Assembly (NCBI GenBank): GCA_032622095.1
Contig: CP136067.1
Span: 123,787,030-123,851,029, forward strand
Reading direction: 5' to 3'
DNA from: Siphonodentalium dalli
Taxonomy: Eukaryota; Mollusca; Scaphopoda; Gadilida; Siphonodentaliidae
Length of the DNA: 64,000 nucleotides
Both the position numbers and the translations under genes were made by a program. Below are positions 40,155 through 52,600 of this stretch, one piece after another (position 1 is the first letter of the stretch; every line of letters begins with the position of its first letter). The notes under the pieces were generated by a model. The model searched no databases. It was not told the DNA's origin and was given only the letters and a program-made list of their open reading frames with translations.

Positions 40155-40849
40155 TTTATTACACGCTTCGCGTCCTAGAATCCGTGCATCAAAAACACAG
40201 GATTAGAAGGTTTATTTAGGCTCATACAGGGCGTGTTTTGTCATGTGTGATGATGCTTTTATTATATAGTTCCGGTTTCTTCGTTGGGGCGAACGTCATG
40301 TGCGTCATTTGACATTCACCGAGATGCGCATGGAACTTACGTTCCATACGGATTTGTATAAAGCCATGTACTGCTCTGTGTTCCTTTCATGACTTCTAGA
40401 TAGCCGGGAGTTCGTCTTTCGGTTACCAGCCGACTCTTCATACTGCCAGTCATGGGAGACGTTGTGGTGTCTGTGTACCCTTTTATAAGTTATTAGATTC
40501 CACATCCACGTTTCCATAATCGGCATAAAACATAAACCATCTAACGTTTCAGTCAGCAGATGATACCAATCTCCGGTTTGTTTATATATAGCTTATGTAT
40601 ATATTTACATATCTACATACTTCTCAACATCTTGAGAGAACAAATGAATTAGAAACGTGAATAAAACAGATATAAAGAGGAAATTTAGACTGTAAAACGG
40701 CAAAACATTACACTTGAGTCGCTATTAGTTACCGACTGTCAACTGGGTCATGATTGACAAACGTTCCGTTGTGTCGAAACTGTTTTATCACATAATTAGC
40801 CCCTAAACCCGGCGTCATATTTTTTTAGTAAGACACATGTGTATTATCT

Positions 40850-42469
40850 TAACCGATTATGTTCATTACGCCTGGTGTATGAATTGAAACATCTCCATAG
40901 TGGTATTCTGCAGTGTCACATTCATAGAGACAGTTGAACTTTACAAGGTGCTAATTTGAACAAGAAAAGTGGGCGTGGCTCTGCATTTGATAATGGCATC
41001 TGATACTGTACATATTCATCAATAATGCCCGACCTGGGACATTGCTAGATGTGTTCTGCGTGGGGGTGATTGAAATTTGCTACACTACCAACTGTAGCTG
41101 AAGTAAATTTCCAAACTAACACCCCCTGCCGGGTTTGGGAAATTATAAACTGATAGCAATTAAGAGTCCGAAACCGAAAGTAGAAAAAAATGTTAGACGG
41201 TCTAACAAATTTCACACTAAATACTGTTTGAAAAATATAAATAGCAAAACTATCTCAATTTATTTTTGAGTCTGTACTGTCCAACTAATTTCGTGTTAGG
41301 TACGAAATTTCACACTGTTGAAAATGTTCAATTTAGAGTTCAACCCCCCAAGTTCACATTTATTAACTTATCTCCTTATCAAAATTCAAAAATTACACAA
41401 GAGACAATGCCATATTCTACAATTTAAAAGCCTACTTAATTTTCGAACCCCAAATTATATAAAATATATGCCATATTATATACCATTTGAAAGAGGAAAC
41501 CCCAACACATTGTATTTTCAACTTATTTCGATGTAATAAACTGAAAATGTTGTTTTTGTTCAGATATCGATGTCTGTTCTGTGTTAAAAGTTTCTGCACA
41601 AAGTCTATTAATTTCAATGGAATGGAAATAACTCTATATATAGATATATAATTATTCCCTTTACATTGAACATAAACTATAGTTTGAACTCATTTGCATA
41701 ACGGGAGAAATGATTTTATGATTTCAGCTATTTTCTATTACTCTATGGACGCCTTCTGAGACACAGATATTCCAGATGGTGATGAATTATAGTATTTTAA
41801 TCATATTTTATGGTATAGATTGCTATTAAAATCGTATATCAAGGAACTATAAAAATAATCGGTGATTCGAAAATTAAGTGACGATATTCGTGAATTTCGT
41901 AATGTAGTTATGATGTACACACATTCTACCTGAACATAAGTTGTTGCCACAACGCCGTCGTTTTGATATGACGTTGTTGTCCACGCAAGCTTTTCCAGCG
42001 TTGCTATCTTTTTTGTGTGATGAATTAGATCTTATTTGTCCCTGTGAGAACAATGGTCCCTGCATGTTGACATTAATTTGGTGGTTATTTCAAAATTGCA
42101 TCTATAGTACAGGGGGGGGGGGGGCGTAGACAGGAACATAATAACAATGATATAATAATAAATAATTATGGTGAGATGGCTTTGTATTTCAAGCCTATAT
42201 ATGGTAGTAAAATGTACGATTGTCTGTTTCCAAAGCATGTGCTGAATGCATTTCTCTCTCATAGCATATATGAATGGGTCGACAACTATTGGACCATGTC
42301 GTGAATTACTGCTCTGGCTACGCACGTGGGCATTATATTCCACCCGTTTAAAATATGGGAACTTTTTGATGTTCTGACGGGGAACTTTATAGCATTCAAC
42401 ATACAAAGCAGGGAATATATTTCTTTATTAGCATACATGTTCCTTCATGATCTATTTCATCTTTTCATC
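40850..42469. other. No gene recognised
   Basis: AT-rich, with a G-run at about 42,111-42,124 (CAGGGGGGGGGGGGCG). Short frames (for example 41,318-41,536) lack any recognisable motif. Confidence 0.55.
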
Positions 42470-42640
42470 TTCATATTTTGTTCATCTTGTATACTTTGTT
42501 CATCTTGTATACTTTGTTCATCTTCATATTTTGTTCATCTTGTATACTTTGTTCATCTTGTATACTTTGTTCATCTTGTATGTATACTTTGTTCATTTTG
42601 TATACTTTGTTCATCTTGTATACTTTGTTCCCTGTCGTGC
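42470..42640. repeat. 17-bp tandem repeat TTTGTTCATCTTGTATAC
   Basis: TGTTCATCTTGTATACT repeats about nine times with minor variants (TTCATATT, GTATGTATAC). It is simple minisatellite DNA; open frames over it are artefacts. Confidence 0.95.
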
Positions 42641-42799
42641 TTTTATATCTTTTGTTATCACAGTTTGCCTGCAAAATTAAGTGTTATTAATTATGTTAGC
42701 AACCACCGTTTGCAATTTACATACGAACTAATAATATATACAACTAATCCCGTATAAGTAAAAGGGTGGGTTTCATAGAATTTAAGTGTTATATCAGAG

Positions 42800-43275
42800 A
42801 AGACGCACTCAATATTCGACTCTGGTCCACCATAATTCCTGTGATATTTAGAGTATTATGAGGCTACCATCATTCCTTTGATATTTAGAGTATTAAGTGG
42901 CTATAATCATTCCTGTGAAATTTATATTATTATGAGGCTACGATAATTCATGTGACATTTAGAGTATTATGAGGCTACGATCATTCCTGTGAAATTTAGA
43001 GTGCTATGAGGCTACGATAATTCCTGTGACATTTAGAGTATTATGAGGCTACGATAATTCCTGTGAAATTTAGAGTATTATGAGGCTACGATCATTCCTG
43101 TGAAATTTAGAGTATTATGAGGCTACGATAATTCCTGTGAAATTTAGAGTATTAAGTGGCTACAATCATTCCTGTGATAGTTAGAGTACTATGAGGCTAC
43201 CATCATTCCTGTGACAATTAGAGTATTATGAGGCTACCACCATTCCTGTGATATTTAGAGTATTATGAGGCTATA
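42800..43275. repeat. 37-bp tandem repeat, about 12 units
   Basis: GAGGCTACGATAATTCCTGT followed by GAAATTTAGAGTATTAT repeats with single-base variants (CATCATTCC, ACAATTAG). Shares GAGGCTAC and CCTGTGACATTTA with the 60-bp repeat inside the segmental duplication. Confidence 0.95.
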
Positions 43276-43404
43276 TCAGTTTTCAGGCTGGGCCGAACAC
43301 TATTCAGGCCAATATATTTTTGTTGCCAAATTATATCATCATTTTCAGAGCTCACAATTATGTGAATAAGATGTTTTTCATTTAACATCTAACACTCTAT
43401 ATAT

Positions 43405-43715
43405 ATAACTAGAAGGTGACCCGACTTCGTCCGGGCTTTGACATTGAATTGACCATTTTGAAGGTCAAGGTCAGGTGGGGTCACGATTTGACCCGTCCAA
43501 AAACACTCCCTGGAAACAATTACCACTAAGTATCAAATTTCGTCAAAATCCGTCTGGCAGTTTACCAACACCAACACCCCAAAAATGGTGGAAATTGGCC
43601 CAGCGGATACCGGGAAATCGGCCCAGCGGATACCGAGATACCCTATGTATCAAATTTCGTCCGTAAAAATCCGCCAGTTTTACCCGATTTGATTTCCACT
43701 AAAGTATATAAACGC
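43405..43715. repeat. GGTCAAGGT-family dispersed repeat
   Basis: ACTAGAAGGTGACCCGACTT and TTGACCATTTTGAAGGTCAA match 1,669-1,730. The copy is interrupted on its right by the fold-back element. Confidence 0.8.
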
Positions 43716-43789
43716 GCCTCATATACCATATATGGCAAGAAACGTGAGCAAAAAGTTAAGGGGGTATGTTTTTGTCCCATGTAGAAAGC

Positions 43790-44975
43790 CTTGATACAGA
43801 GCGGGACAAGCGTTACAGAAGCTGACAAAATATGTTTTTATTTCTCATCGTTATCTGCGTCTCAGTAGTAACCCTTGATACAGAGCGATACAAGCGTTAC
43901 AGCAGTTAAAAAATCGTTTTTATTTCTCGTCGTTATCTGCGTCCCAGTATAGTAACCCTTGATACAGAGCGATACAAGCGTTACAGCAGTTAAAAAATCG
44001 TTTTTATTTCTCGTCGTTATCTGCGTCCCAGTAGTAACCCTTGATACAGAGCGATACAAGCGTTACAGCAGTTAAAAAATCGTTTTTATTTCTAGTGATT
44101 ATCTGCGTCCCAGTAGTAACCCTTGATACAGAGCGATACAAGCGTTACAGCAGTTAAAAACTCGTTTTTATTTCTCGTCGTTATCTGCGTCCCAGTAGTA
44201 ACCCTTGATACAGAGCGATACAAGCGTTACAGCAGTTAAAAAATCGTTTTTATTTCTCGTCGTTATCTGCGTCCCAGTAGTAACCCTTGATACAGAGCGA
44301 TACAAGCGTTACAGCAGTTAAAAAATCGTTTTTATTTCTCGTCGTTATCTGCGTCCCAGTAGTAACCCTTGATACAGAGCGATACAAGCGTTACAGCAGT
44401 TAAAAATCGTTTTTATTTCTAGTGATTATCTGCGTCCCAGTAGTAACCCTTGATACAGAGCGATACAAGCGTTACAGCAGTTAAAAAATCGTTTTTATTT
44501 CTAGTGATTATCTGCGTCCCAGTAGTAACCCTTGATACAGAGCGATACAAGCGTTACAGCAGTTAAAAAATCGTTTTTTTTTTCTCGTCGTTATCTGCGT
44601 CCCAGTAGTAATCTTTGATACAGAGCGATACAAGCGTTACAGCAGTTAAAAATCGTTTTTATTTCTCGTCGTTATCTGCGTCCCAGTAGTAACCCTTGAT
44701 ACAGAGCGATACAAGCGTTACAGCAGTTAAAAATCGTTTTTATTTCTCGTCGTTATCTGCGTCCCAGTAGTAACCCTTGATACAGAGCGATACAAGCGTT
44801 ACAGCAGTTAAAAATCGTTTTTATTTCTCATCGTTATCTGCGTCCCAGTAGTAACCCTTGATACAGAGCGATACAAGCGTTACAGCAGTTAAAAATCGTT
44901 TTTATTTCTCGTCGTTATCTGCGTCCCAGTAGTAACCCTTGATACAGAGCGATACAAGCGTTACAGCAGTTAAAA
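43790..44975 (+). repeat. 82-bp satellite (sat1), left arm, about 14 units
   Basis: ACCCTTGATACAGAGCGATA recurs at 43,871, 43,955 and 44,037, then about every 82 bp. Unit variants TCTCGTCGTT and TCTAGTGATT alternate irregularly. The outermost unit is diverged (GAGCGGGACAAGCG). Confidence 0.95.
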
Positions 44976-44989
44976 ATATTTCATAATAT

Positions 44990-47900
44990 ATTCCAAGAAT
45001 CCAGATATTTAGACTCCTACCAATTCTCTATGATGGGCCCTTAACATGGTGAACCCCAAATTGGATCCCGTGCGGTGAAACCCTAAGTCAACTATATATT
45101 AGTCATGTACGGATGCAGGACGATTCATATATGTCCCAACCTTCATATTATATCGCAAGAATCCAGATATTTAGACTCCTACCAATTCTCTATGATGGGC
45201 CCTTAACATGGTGAACCCCAAATTGGAGCCCGTGCGGTGAAACCCTAAGTCAACTATATATTAGTCATATAGGGATGCAGGACGATTCATATATGTCCCA
45301 ACGTTCATATTATATCGCAATAATCCAGATATTTAGACTCCTACCAATTCTCTATGATGGGCCCTTAACATGGTGAACCCCAAATTGGAGCCCGTGCGGT
45401 GAAACCCTAAGTCAAATATATATTAGTCATATAGGGATGCAGGACGATTCATATATGTCCCAACGTTCATATTATATCGCAAGAATCCAGATATTTAGAC
45501 TCCTACCAATTCTCTATGATGGGCCCTTAACATGGTGAACCCCAAATTGGAGCCCGTGCGGTGAAACCCTAAGTCAACTATATATTAAGTCATGTACGGA
45601 TGCAGGACGATTCATATATGTCCCAACGTTCATATTATATCGCAAGAATCCAGATATTTAGACTCCTACCAATTCTCTATGATGGGCCCTTAACATGGTG
45701 AACCCCAAATTGGAGCCCGTGCGGTGAAACCCTAAGTCAACTATATATTAGTCATATAGGGATGCAGGACGATTCATATATGTCCCAACGTTCATATTAT
45801 ATCGCAAGAATCCAGATATTTAGACTCCTACCAATTCTCTATGATGGGCCCTTAACATGGTGAACCCCAAATTGGAGCCCGTGCGGTGAAACCCTAAGTC
45901 AACTATATATTAGTCATGTACGGATGCAGGACGATTCATATATGTCCCAACGTTCATATTATATCGCAAGAATCCAGATATTTAGACTCCTACCAATTCT
46001 CTATGATGGGCCCTTAACATGGTGAACCCCAAATTGGAGCCCGTGCGGTAAAACCCTAAGTCAACTATATATTAGTCATGTACGGATGCAGGACGATTCA
46101 TATATGTCCCAACGTTCATATTATATCGCAAGAATCCAGATATTTAGACTCCTACCAATTCTCTATGATGGGCCCTTAACATGGTGAACCCCAAATTGGA
46201 TCCCGTGCGGTGAAACCCTAAGTCAACTATATATTAGTCATGTACGGATGCAGGACGATTCATATATGTCCCAACCTTCATATTATATCGCAAGAATCCA
46301 GATATTTAGACTCCTACCAATTCTCTATGATGGGCCCTTAACATGGTGAACCCCAAATTGGAGCCCGTGCGGTGAAACCCTAAGTCAACTATATATTAGT
46401 CATGTACGGATGCAGGACGATTCATATATGTCCCAACGTTCATATTATATCGCAAGAATCCAGATATTTAGACTCCTACGCATTCTATATGATGGGCCCT
46501 TAACATGGTGAACCCCAAATTGGAGCCCGTGCGGTGAAACCCTAAGTCAACTATATATTAGTCATATAGAGATGCAGGACGATTCATATATGTCCCAACG
46601 TTCATATTATATCGCAAGAATCCAGATATTTAGACTCCTACCAATTCTCTATGATGGGCCCTTAACATGGTGAACCCCAAATTGGAGCCCGCGCGGTAAA
46701 ACCCTAAGTCAACTATATATTAGTCATATAGGGATGCAGGACGATTCATATATGTCCCAACGTTCATATTATATCGCAAGAATCCAGATATTTAGACTCC
46801 TACCAATTCTCTATGATGGGCCCTTAACATGGTGAACCCCAAATTGGAGCCCGTGCGGTAAAACCCTAAGTCAACTATATATTAGTCATATAGGGATGCA
46901 GGACGATTCATATATGTTCCAACATTCATATTATATCCCAAGAATCCAGATATTTAGACTCCTACCAATTCTCTATGATGGGCCCTTAACATGGTGAACC
47001 CCAAATTGGAGCCCGTGCGGTGAAACCCTAAGTCAACTATATATTAGTCATATAGGGATGCAGGACGATTCATATATGTCCCAACGTTCATATTATATCC
47101 CAAGAATCCAGATATTTAGACTCCTACCCATTCTATATGATGGGCCCTTAACATGGTGAACCCCAAATTGGAGCCCGTGCGGTGAAACCCTAAGTCAACT
47201 ATATATTAGTCATATAGAGATGCAGGACGATTCATATATGTCCCAACGTTCATATTATATCGCAAGAATCCAGATATTTAGACTCCTACCAATTCTCTGT
47301 GATGGGCCCTTAACATGGTGAACCCCAAATTGGAGCCCGTGCGGTGAAACCCTAAGTCAACTATATATTAGTCATATAGGGATGCAGGACGATTCATATA
47401 TGTCCCAACGTTCATATTATATCGCAAGAATCCAGATATTTAGACTCCTACCAATTCTCTATGATGGGCCCTTAACATGGTGAACCCCAAATTGGAGCCC
47501 GTGCGGTGAAACCCTAAGTCAACTATATATTAGTCATATAGGGATGCAGGACGATTCATATATGTCCCAACGTTCATATTATATCGCAAGAATCCAGATA
47601 TTTAGACTCCTACCAATTCTCTATGATGGGCCCTTAACATGGTTAACCCCAAATTGGAGCCCGTGCGGTGAAACCCTAAGTCAACTATATATTAGTCATG
47701 TACGGATGCAGGACGATTCATATATGTCCCAACGTTCATATTATATCGCAAGAATCCAGATATTTAGACTCCTACCAATTCTCTATGATGGGCCCTTAAC
47801 ATGGTGAACCCCAAATTGGAGCCCGTGCGGTGAAACCCTAAGTCAACTATATATTAGTCATGTACGGATGCAGGACGATTCATATATGTCCCAACATTCA

Positions 47901-49650
47901 TATTATATCCCAAGAATCCAGATATTTAGACTCCTACCAATTCTCTATGATGGGCCCTTAACATGGTGAACCCCAAATTGGAGCCCGTGCTGTGAAACCC
48001 TAAGTCAACTATATATTAGTCATATAGGGATGCAGGACGATTCATATATGTCCCAACATTCATATTATATCCCAAGAATCCAGATATTTAGACTCCTACC
48101 AATTCTCTATGATGGGCCCTTAACATGGTGAACCCCAAATTGGAGCCCGTGCGGTAAAACCCTAAGTCAACTATATATTTGTCATATAGGGATGCAGGAC
48201 GATTCATATATGTCCCAACGTTCATATTATATCGCAAGAATCCAGATATTTAGACTCCTACCAATTCTCTATGATGGGCCCTTAACATGGTGAACCCCAA
48301 ATTGGAGCCCGTGCGGTAAAACCCTAAGTCAACTATATATTAGTCATATAGGGATGCAGGACGATTCATATATGTTCCAACATTCATATTATATCCCAAG
48401 AATCCAGATATTTAGACTCCTACCAATTCTCTATGATGGGCCCTTAACATGGTGAACCCCAAATTGGAGCCCGTGCGGTGAAACCCTAAGTCAACTATAT
48501 ATTAGTCTTATAGGGATGCAGGACGATTCATATATGTCCCAACGTTCATATTATATCGCAAGAATCCAGATATTTAGACTCCTACCCATTCTATATGATG
48601 AGCCCTTAACATGGTGAACCCCAAATTGGAGCCCGTGCGGTGAAACCCTAAGTCAACTATATATTAGTCATATAGAGATGCAGGACGATTCATATATGTC
48701 CCAACGTTCATATTATATCCCAAGAATCCAGATATTTAGACTCCTACCAATTCTCTATGATGGGCCCTTAACATGGTGAACCCCAAATTGGAGCCCGTGC
48801 GGTAAAACCCTAAGTCAACTATATAATAGTCATGTACGGATGCAGGACGATTCATATATGTCCCAACGTTCATATTATATCCCAAGAATCCAGATATTTA
48901 GACTCCTACCAATTCTCTATGATGGGCCCTTAACATGGTGAACCCCAAATAGGAGCCCGTGCGGTAAACCCCTAAGTCAACTATATATTAGTCATATAGG
49001 GATGCAGGACGATTCATATATGTCCCAACGTTCATATTATATCCCAAGAATCCAGATATTTAGACTCCTACCAATTCTCTATGATGTGCCCTTAACATGG
49101 TGAACCCCAAATTGGAGCCCGTGCGGTAAAACCCTAAGTCAACTATATATTAGTCATATAGGGATGCAGGACGATTCATATATGTCCCAACGTTCATATT
49201 ATATCGCAAGAATCCAGATATTTAGACTCCTACCAATTCTCTATGATGGGCCCTTAACATGGTGAACCCCAAATTGGAGCCCGTGCGGTGAAACCCTAAG
49301 TCAACTATATATTAGTCATGTACGGATGCAGGACGATTCATATATGTCCCATCGTTCATATTATATCGCAAGAATCCAGATATTTAGACTCCTACCAATT
49401 CTCTATGATGGGCCCTTAACATGGTGAACCCCAAATTGGAGCCCGTGCGGTGAAACCCTAAGTCAACTATATATTAGTCATGTACGGATGCAGGACGATT
49501 CATATATGTCCCAACGTTCATATTATATCGCAAGAATCCAGATATTTAGACTCCTACCCATTCTATATGATGGGCCCTTAACATGGTGAACCCCAAATTG
49601 GAGCCCGTGCGGTAAAACCCTAAGTCAACTATATATTAGTCATATAGGGA
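44990..49650 (+). repeat. 162-bp satellite (sat2), left arm, about 29 units
   Basis: GATGGGCCCTTAACATGGTG recurs at 45,032, 45,194 and 45,356, then about every 162 bp. Frequent two-state variants are GTCATGTACGG/GTCATATAGGG, ATCGCAAG/ATCCCAAG and CGGTGAAA/CGGTAAAA, reused in many combinations, a sign of gene conversion or unequal exchange. Confidence 0.95.
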
Positions 49651-52600
49651 TATAATATGAACGTTGGGACATATATGAATCGTCCTGCATCCGTACATGA
49701 CTAATATATAGTTGACTTAGGGTTTCACTGCACGGGCTCCAATTTGGGGTTCACCATGTTAAGGGCCCATCATAGAGAATTGGTAGGAGTCTAAATATCT
49801 GGATTCTTGGGATATCATATGAACGTTGGGACATATATGAATCGTCCTGCATCCCTATATGACTAATATATAGTTGACTTAGGGTTTCACCGCACGGGCT
49901 CCAATTTGGGGTTCACCATGTTATGGGCCCATCATATAGAATGGGTAGGAGTCTAAATATCTGGATTCTTGCGATATAATATGAACGTTGGGACATATAT
50001 GAATCGTCCTGCATCCGTACATGACTAATATATAGTTGACTTAGGGTCTCACCGCACGGGCTCCAATTTGGGGTTCACCATGTTAAGGGCCCATCATAGA
50101 GAATTGGTAGGAGTCTAAATATCTGGATTCTTGCGATATCATATGAACGTTGGGACATATATGAATCGTCCTGCATCCCTATATGACTAATATATAGTTG
50201 ACTTAGGGTTTTACCGCACGGGCTCCAATTTGGGGTTCACCATGTTAAGGGCCCATCATAGAGAATTGGTAGGAGTCTAAATATCTGGATTCTTGCGATA
50301 TAATATGAACGTTGGGACATATATGAATCGTTCTGCATCCCTATATGACTAATATATAGTTGACTTAGGGTTTCACCGCACGGGCTCCAATTTGGGGTTC
50401 ACCATGTTAAGGGCCCATCATAGAGAATTGGTAGGAGTCTAAATATCTGGATTCTTGCGATATAATATGAACGTTGGGACATATATGAATCGTCCTGCAT
50501 CCGTATATGACTAATATATAGTTGACTTAGGGTTTCACCGCACGGTCTCCAATGTGGGGTTCACAATGTTAAGGGCCCATCATAGAGAATTGGTAGGAGT
50601 CTAAATATCTGGATTCTTGGGATATAATATGAACGTTGGGACATATATGAATCGTCCTGCATCCGTACATGACTAATATATAGTTGACTTAGGGTTTCAC
50701 TGCACGGGCTCCAATTTGGGGTTACCATGTTAAGGGCCCATCATAGAGAATTGGTAGGAGTCTAAATATCTGGATTCTTGCGATATAATATGAACGTTGG
50801 GACATATATGAATCGTCCTGCATCCCTATATGACTAATATATAGTTGACTTAGGGTTTCACCGCACGGGCTCCAATTTGGGGTTCACCATGTTGAGGGCC
50901 CATCATAGAGAATTGGTAGGAGTCTAAATATCTGGATTCTTGCGATATAATATGAACGTTGGGACATATATGAATCGTCCTGCATCCCTATATGACTAAT
51001 ATATAGTTGACTTAGGGTTTCACCGCACGGGCTCCAATTTGGGGTTCACCATGTTAAGGGCCCATCATAGAGAATTGGTAGGAGTCTAAATATCTGGATT
51101 CTTGGGATATAATATGAATGTTGGAACATATATGAATCGTCCTGCATCCCTATATGACTAATATATAGTTGACTTAGGGTTTTACCGCACGGGCTCCAAT
51201 TTGGGGTTCACCATGTTAAGGGCCCATCATAGAGAATTGGTAGGAGGCTAAATATCTGGATTCTTGGGATATAATATGAACATTGGGACATATATGAATC
51301 GTCCTGCATCCGTACATGACTAATATATAGTTGACTTAGGGTTTCACCGCACGGGCTCCAATTTGGGGTTCACCATGTTAAGGGCCCATCATAGAGAATT
51401 GGTAGGAGTCTAAATATCTGGATTCTTGCGATATAATATGAACGTTGGGACATATATGAATCGTCCTGCATCCCTATATGACTAATATATAGTTGACTTA
51501 GGGTTTCACCCACAGGCTCCAATTTGGGGTTCACCATGTTAAGGGCCCATCATATAGAATGGGTAGGAGTCTAAATATCTGGATTCTTGCGATATAATAT
51601 GAACGTTGGGACATATATGAATCGTCCTGCATCCGTACATGACTAATATATAGTTGACTTAGGGTTTCACCGCACGGGCTCCAATTTGGGGTTCACCATG
51701 TTAAGGGCCCATCATAGAGAATTGGTAGGAGTCTAAATATCTGGATTCTTGCGATATAATATGAACGTTGGGACATATATGAATCGTCCTGCATCCCTAT
51801 ATGACTAATATATAGTTGACTTAGGGTTTCACCGCACGGGCTCCAATTTGGGGTTCACCATGTTAAGGGCCCATCATAGAGAATTGGTAGGAGTCTAAAT
51901 ATCTGGATTCTTGCGATATAATATGAACGTTGGGACATATATGAATCGTCCTGCATCCCTATATGACTAATATATAGTTGACTTAGGGTTTCACCGCACA
52001 GGCTCCAATTTGGGGTTCACCATGTTAAGGGCCCATCATATAGAATGGGTAGGAGTCTAAATATCTGGATTCTTGCGATATAATATGAACGTTGGGACAT
52101 ATATGAATCGTCCTGCATCCGTACATGACTAATATATAGTTGACTTAGGGTTTCACCGCACGGGCTCCAATTTGGGGTTCACCATGTTAAGGGCCCATCA
52201 TAGAGAATTGGTAGGAGTCTAAATATCTGGTTTCTTGCGATATAATATGAACGTTGGGACATATATGAATCGTCCTGCATCCCTATATGACTAATATATA
52301 GTTGACTTAGGGTTTCACTGCACGGGCTCCAATTTGGGGTTCACCATGTTAAGGGCCCATCATAGAGAATTGGTAGGAGTCTAAATATCTGGATTCTTGG
52401 GATATAATATGAACGTTGGGACATATATGAATCGTCCTGCATCCGTATATGACTAATATATAGTTGACTTAGGGTTTCACCGCACGGGCTCCAATGTGGG
52501 GTTCACAATGTTAAGGGCCCATCATAGAGAATTGGTAGGAGTCTAAATATCTGGATTCTTGCGATATAATATGAACGTTGGGACATATATGAATCGTCCT

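Larger units (their letters stand above)
37291..40849 (+). repeat. Segmental duplication, copy A
   Basis: Matches 59,371-63,223 in direct orientation. The match starts at TACGCTGTATCACCTGGTCA, continues to about 38,150, breaks for the satellite insertion (38,158-39,225), resumes at GGATTGG(CT)... near 39,226 and ends near GTGTATTAT at about 40,849. Identity is about 95% by eye, with indels. Spacing between copies is 22,080 bp at the left edge. Confidence 0.9.

Noticed and set aside
42471-42757. Leucine/cysteine-rich membrane protein or MNKVYKMNKVY repeat
   Set aside because: All frames come from a 17-bp minisatellite and change frame freely.
47544-47807. Short protein frame inside the 162-bp satellite
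   Set aside because: It is a repeat of satellite sequence that stays open over less than two units; neighbouring units break it.
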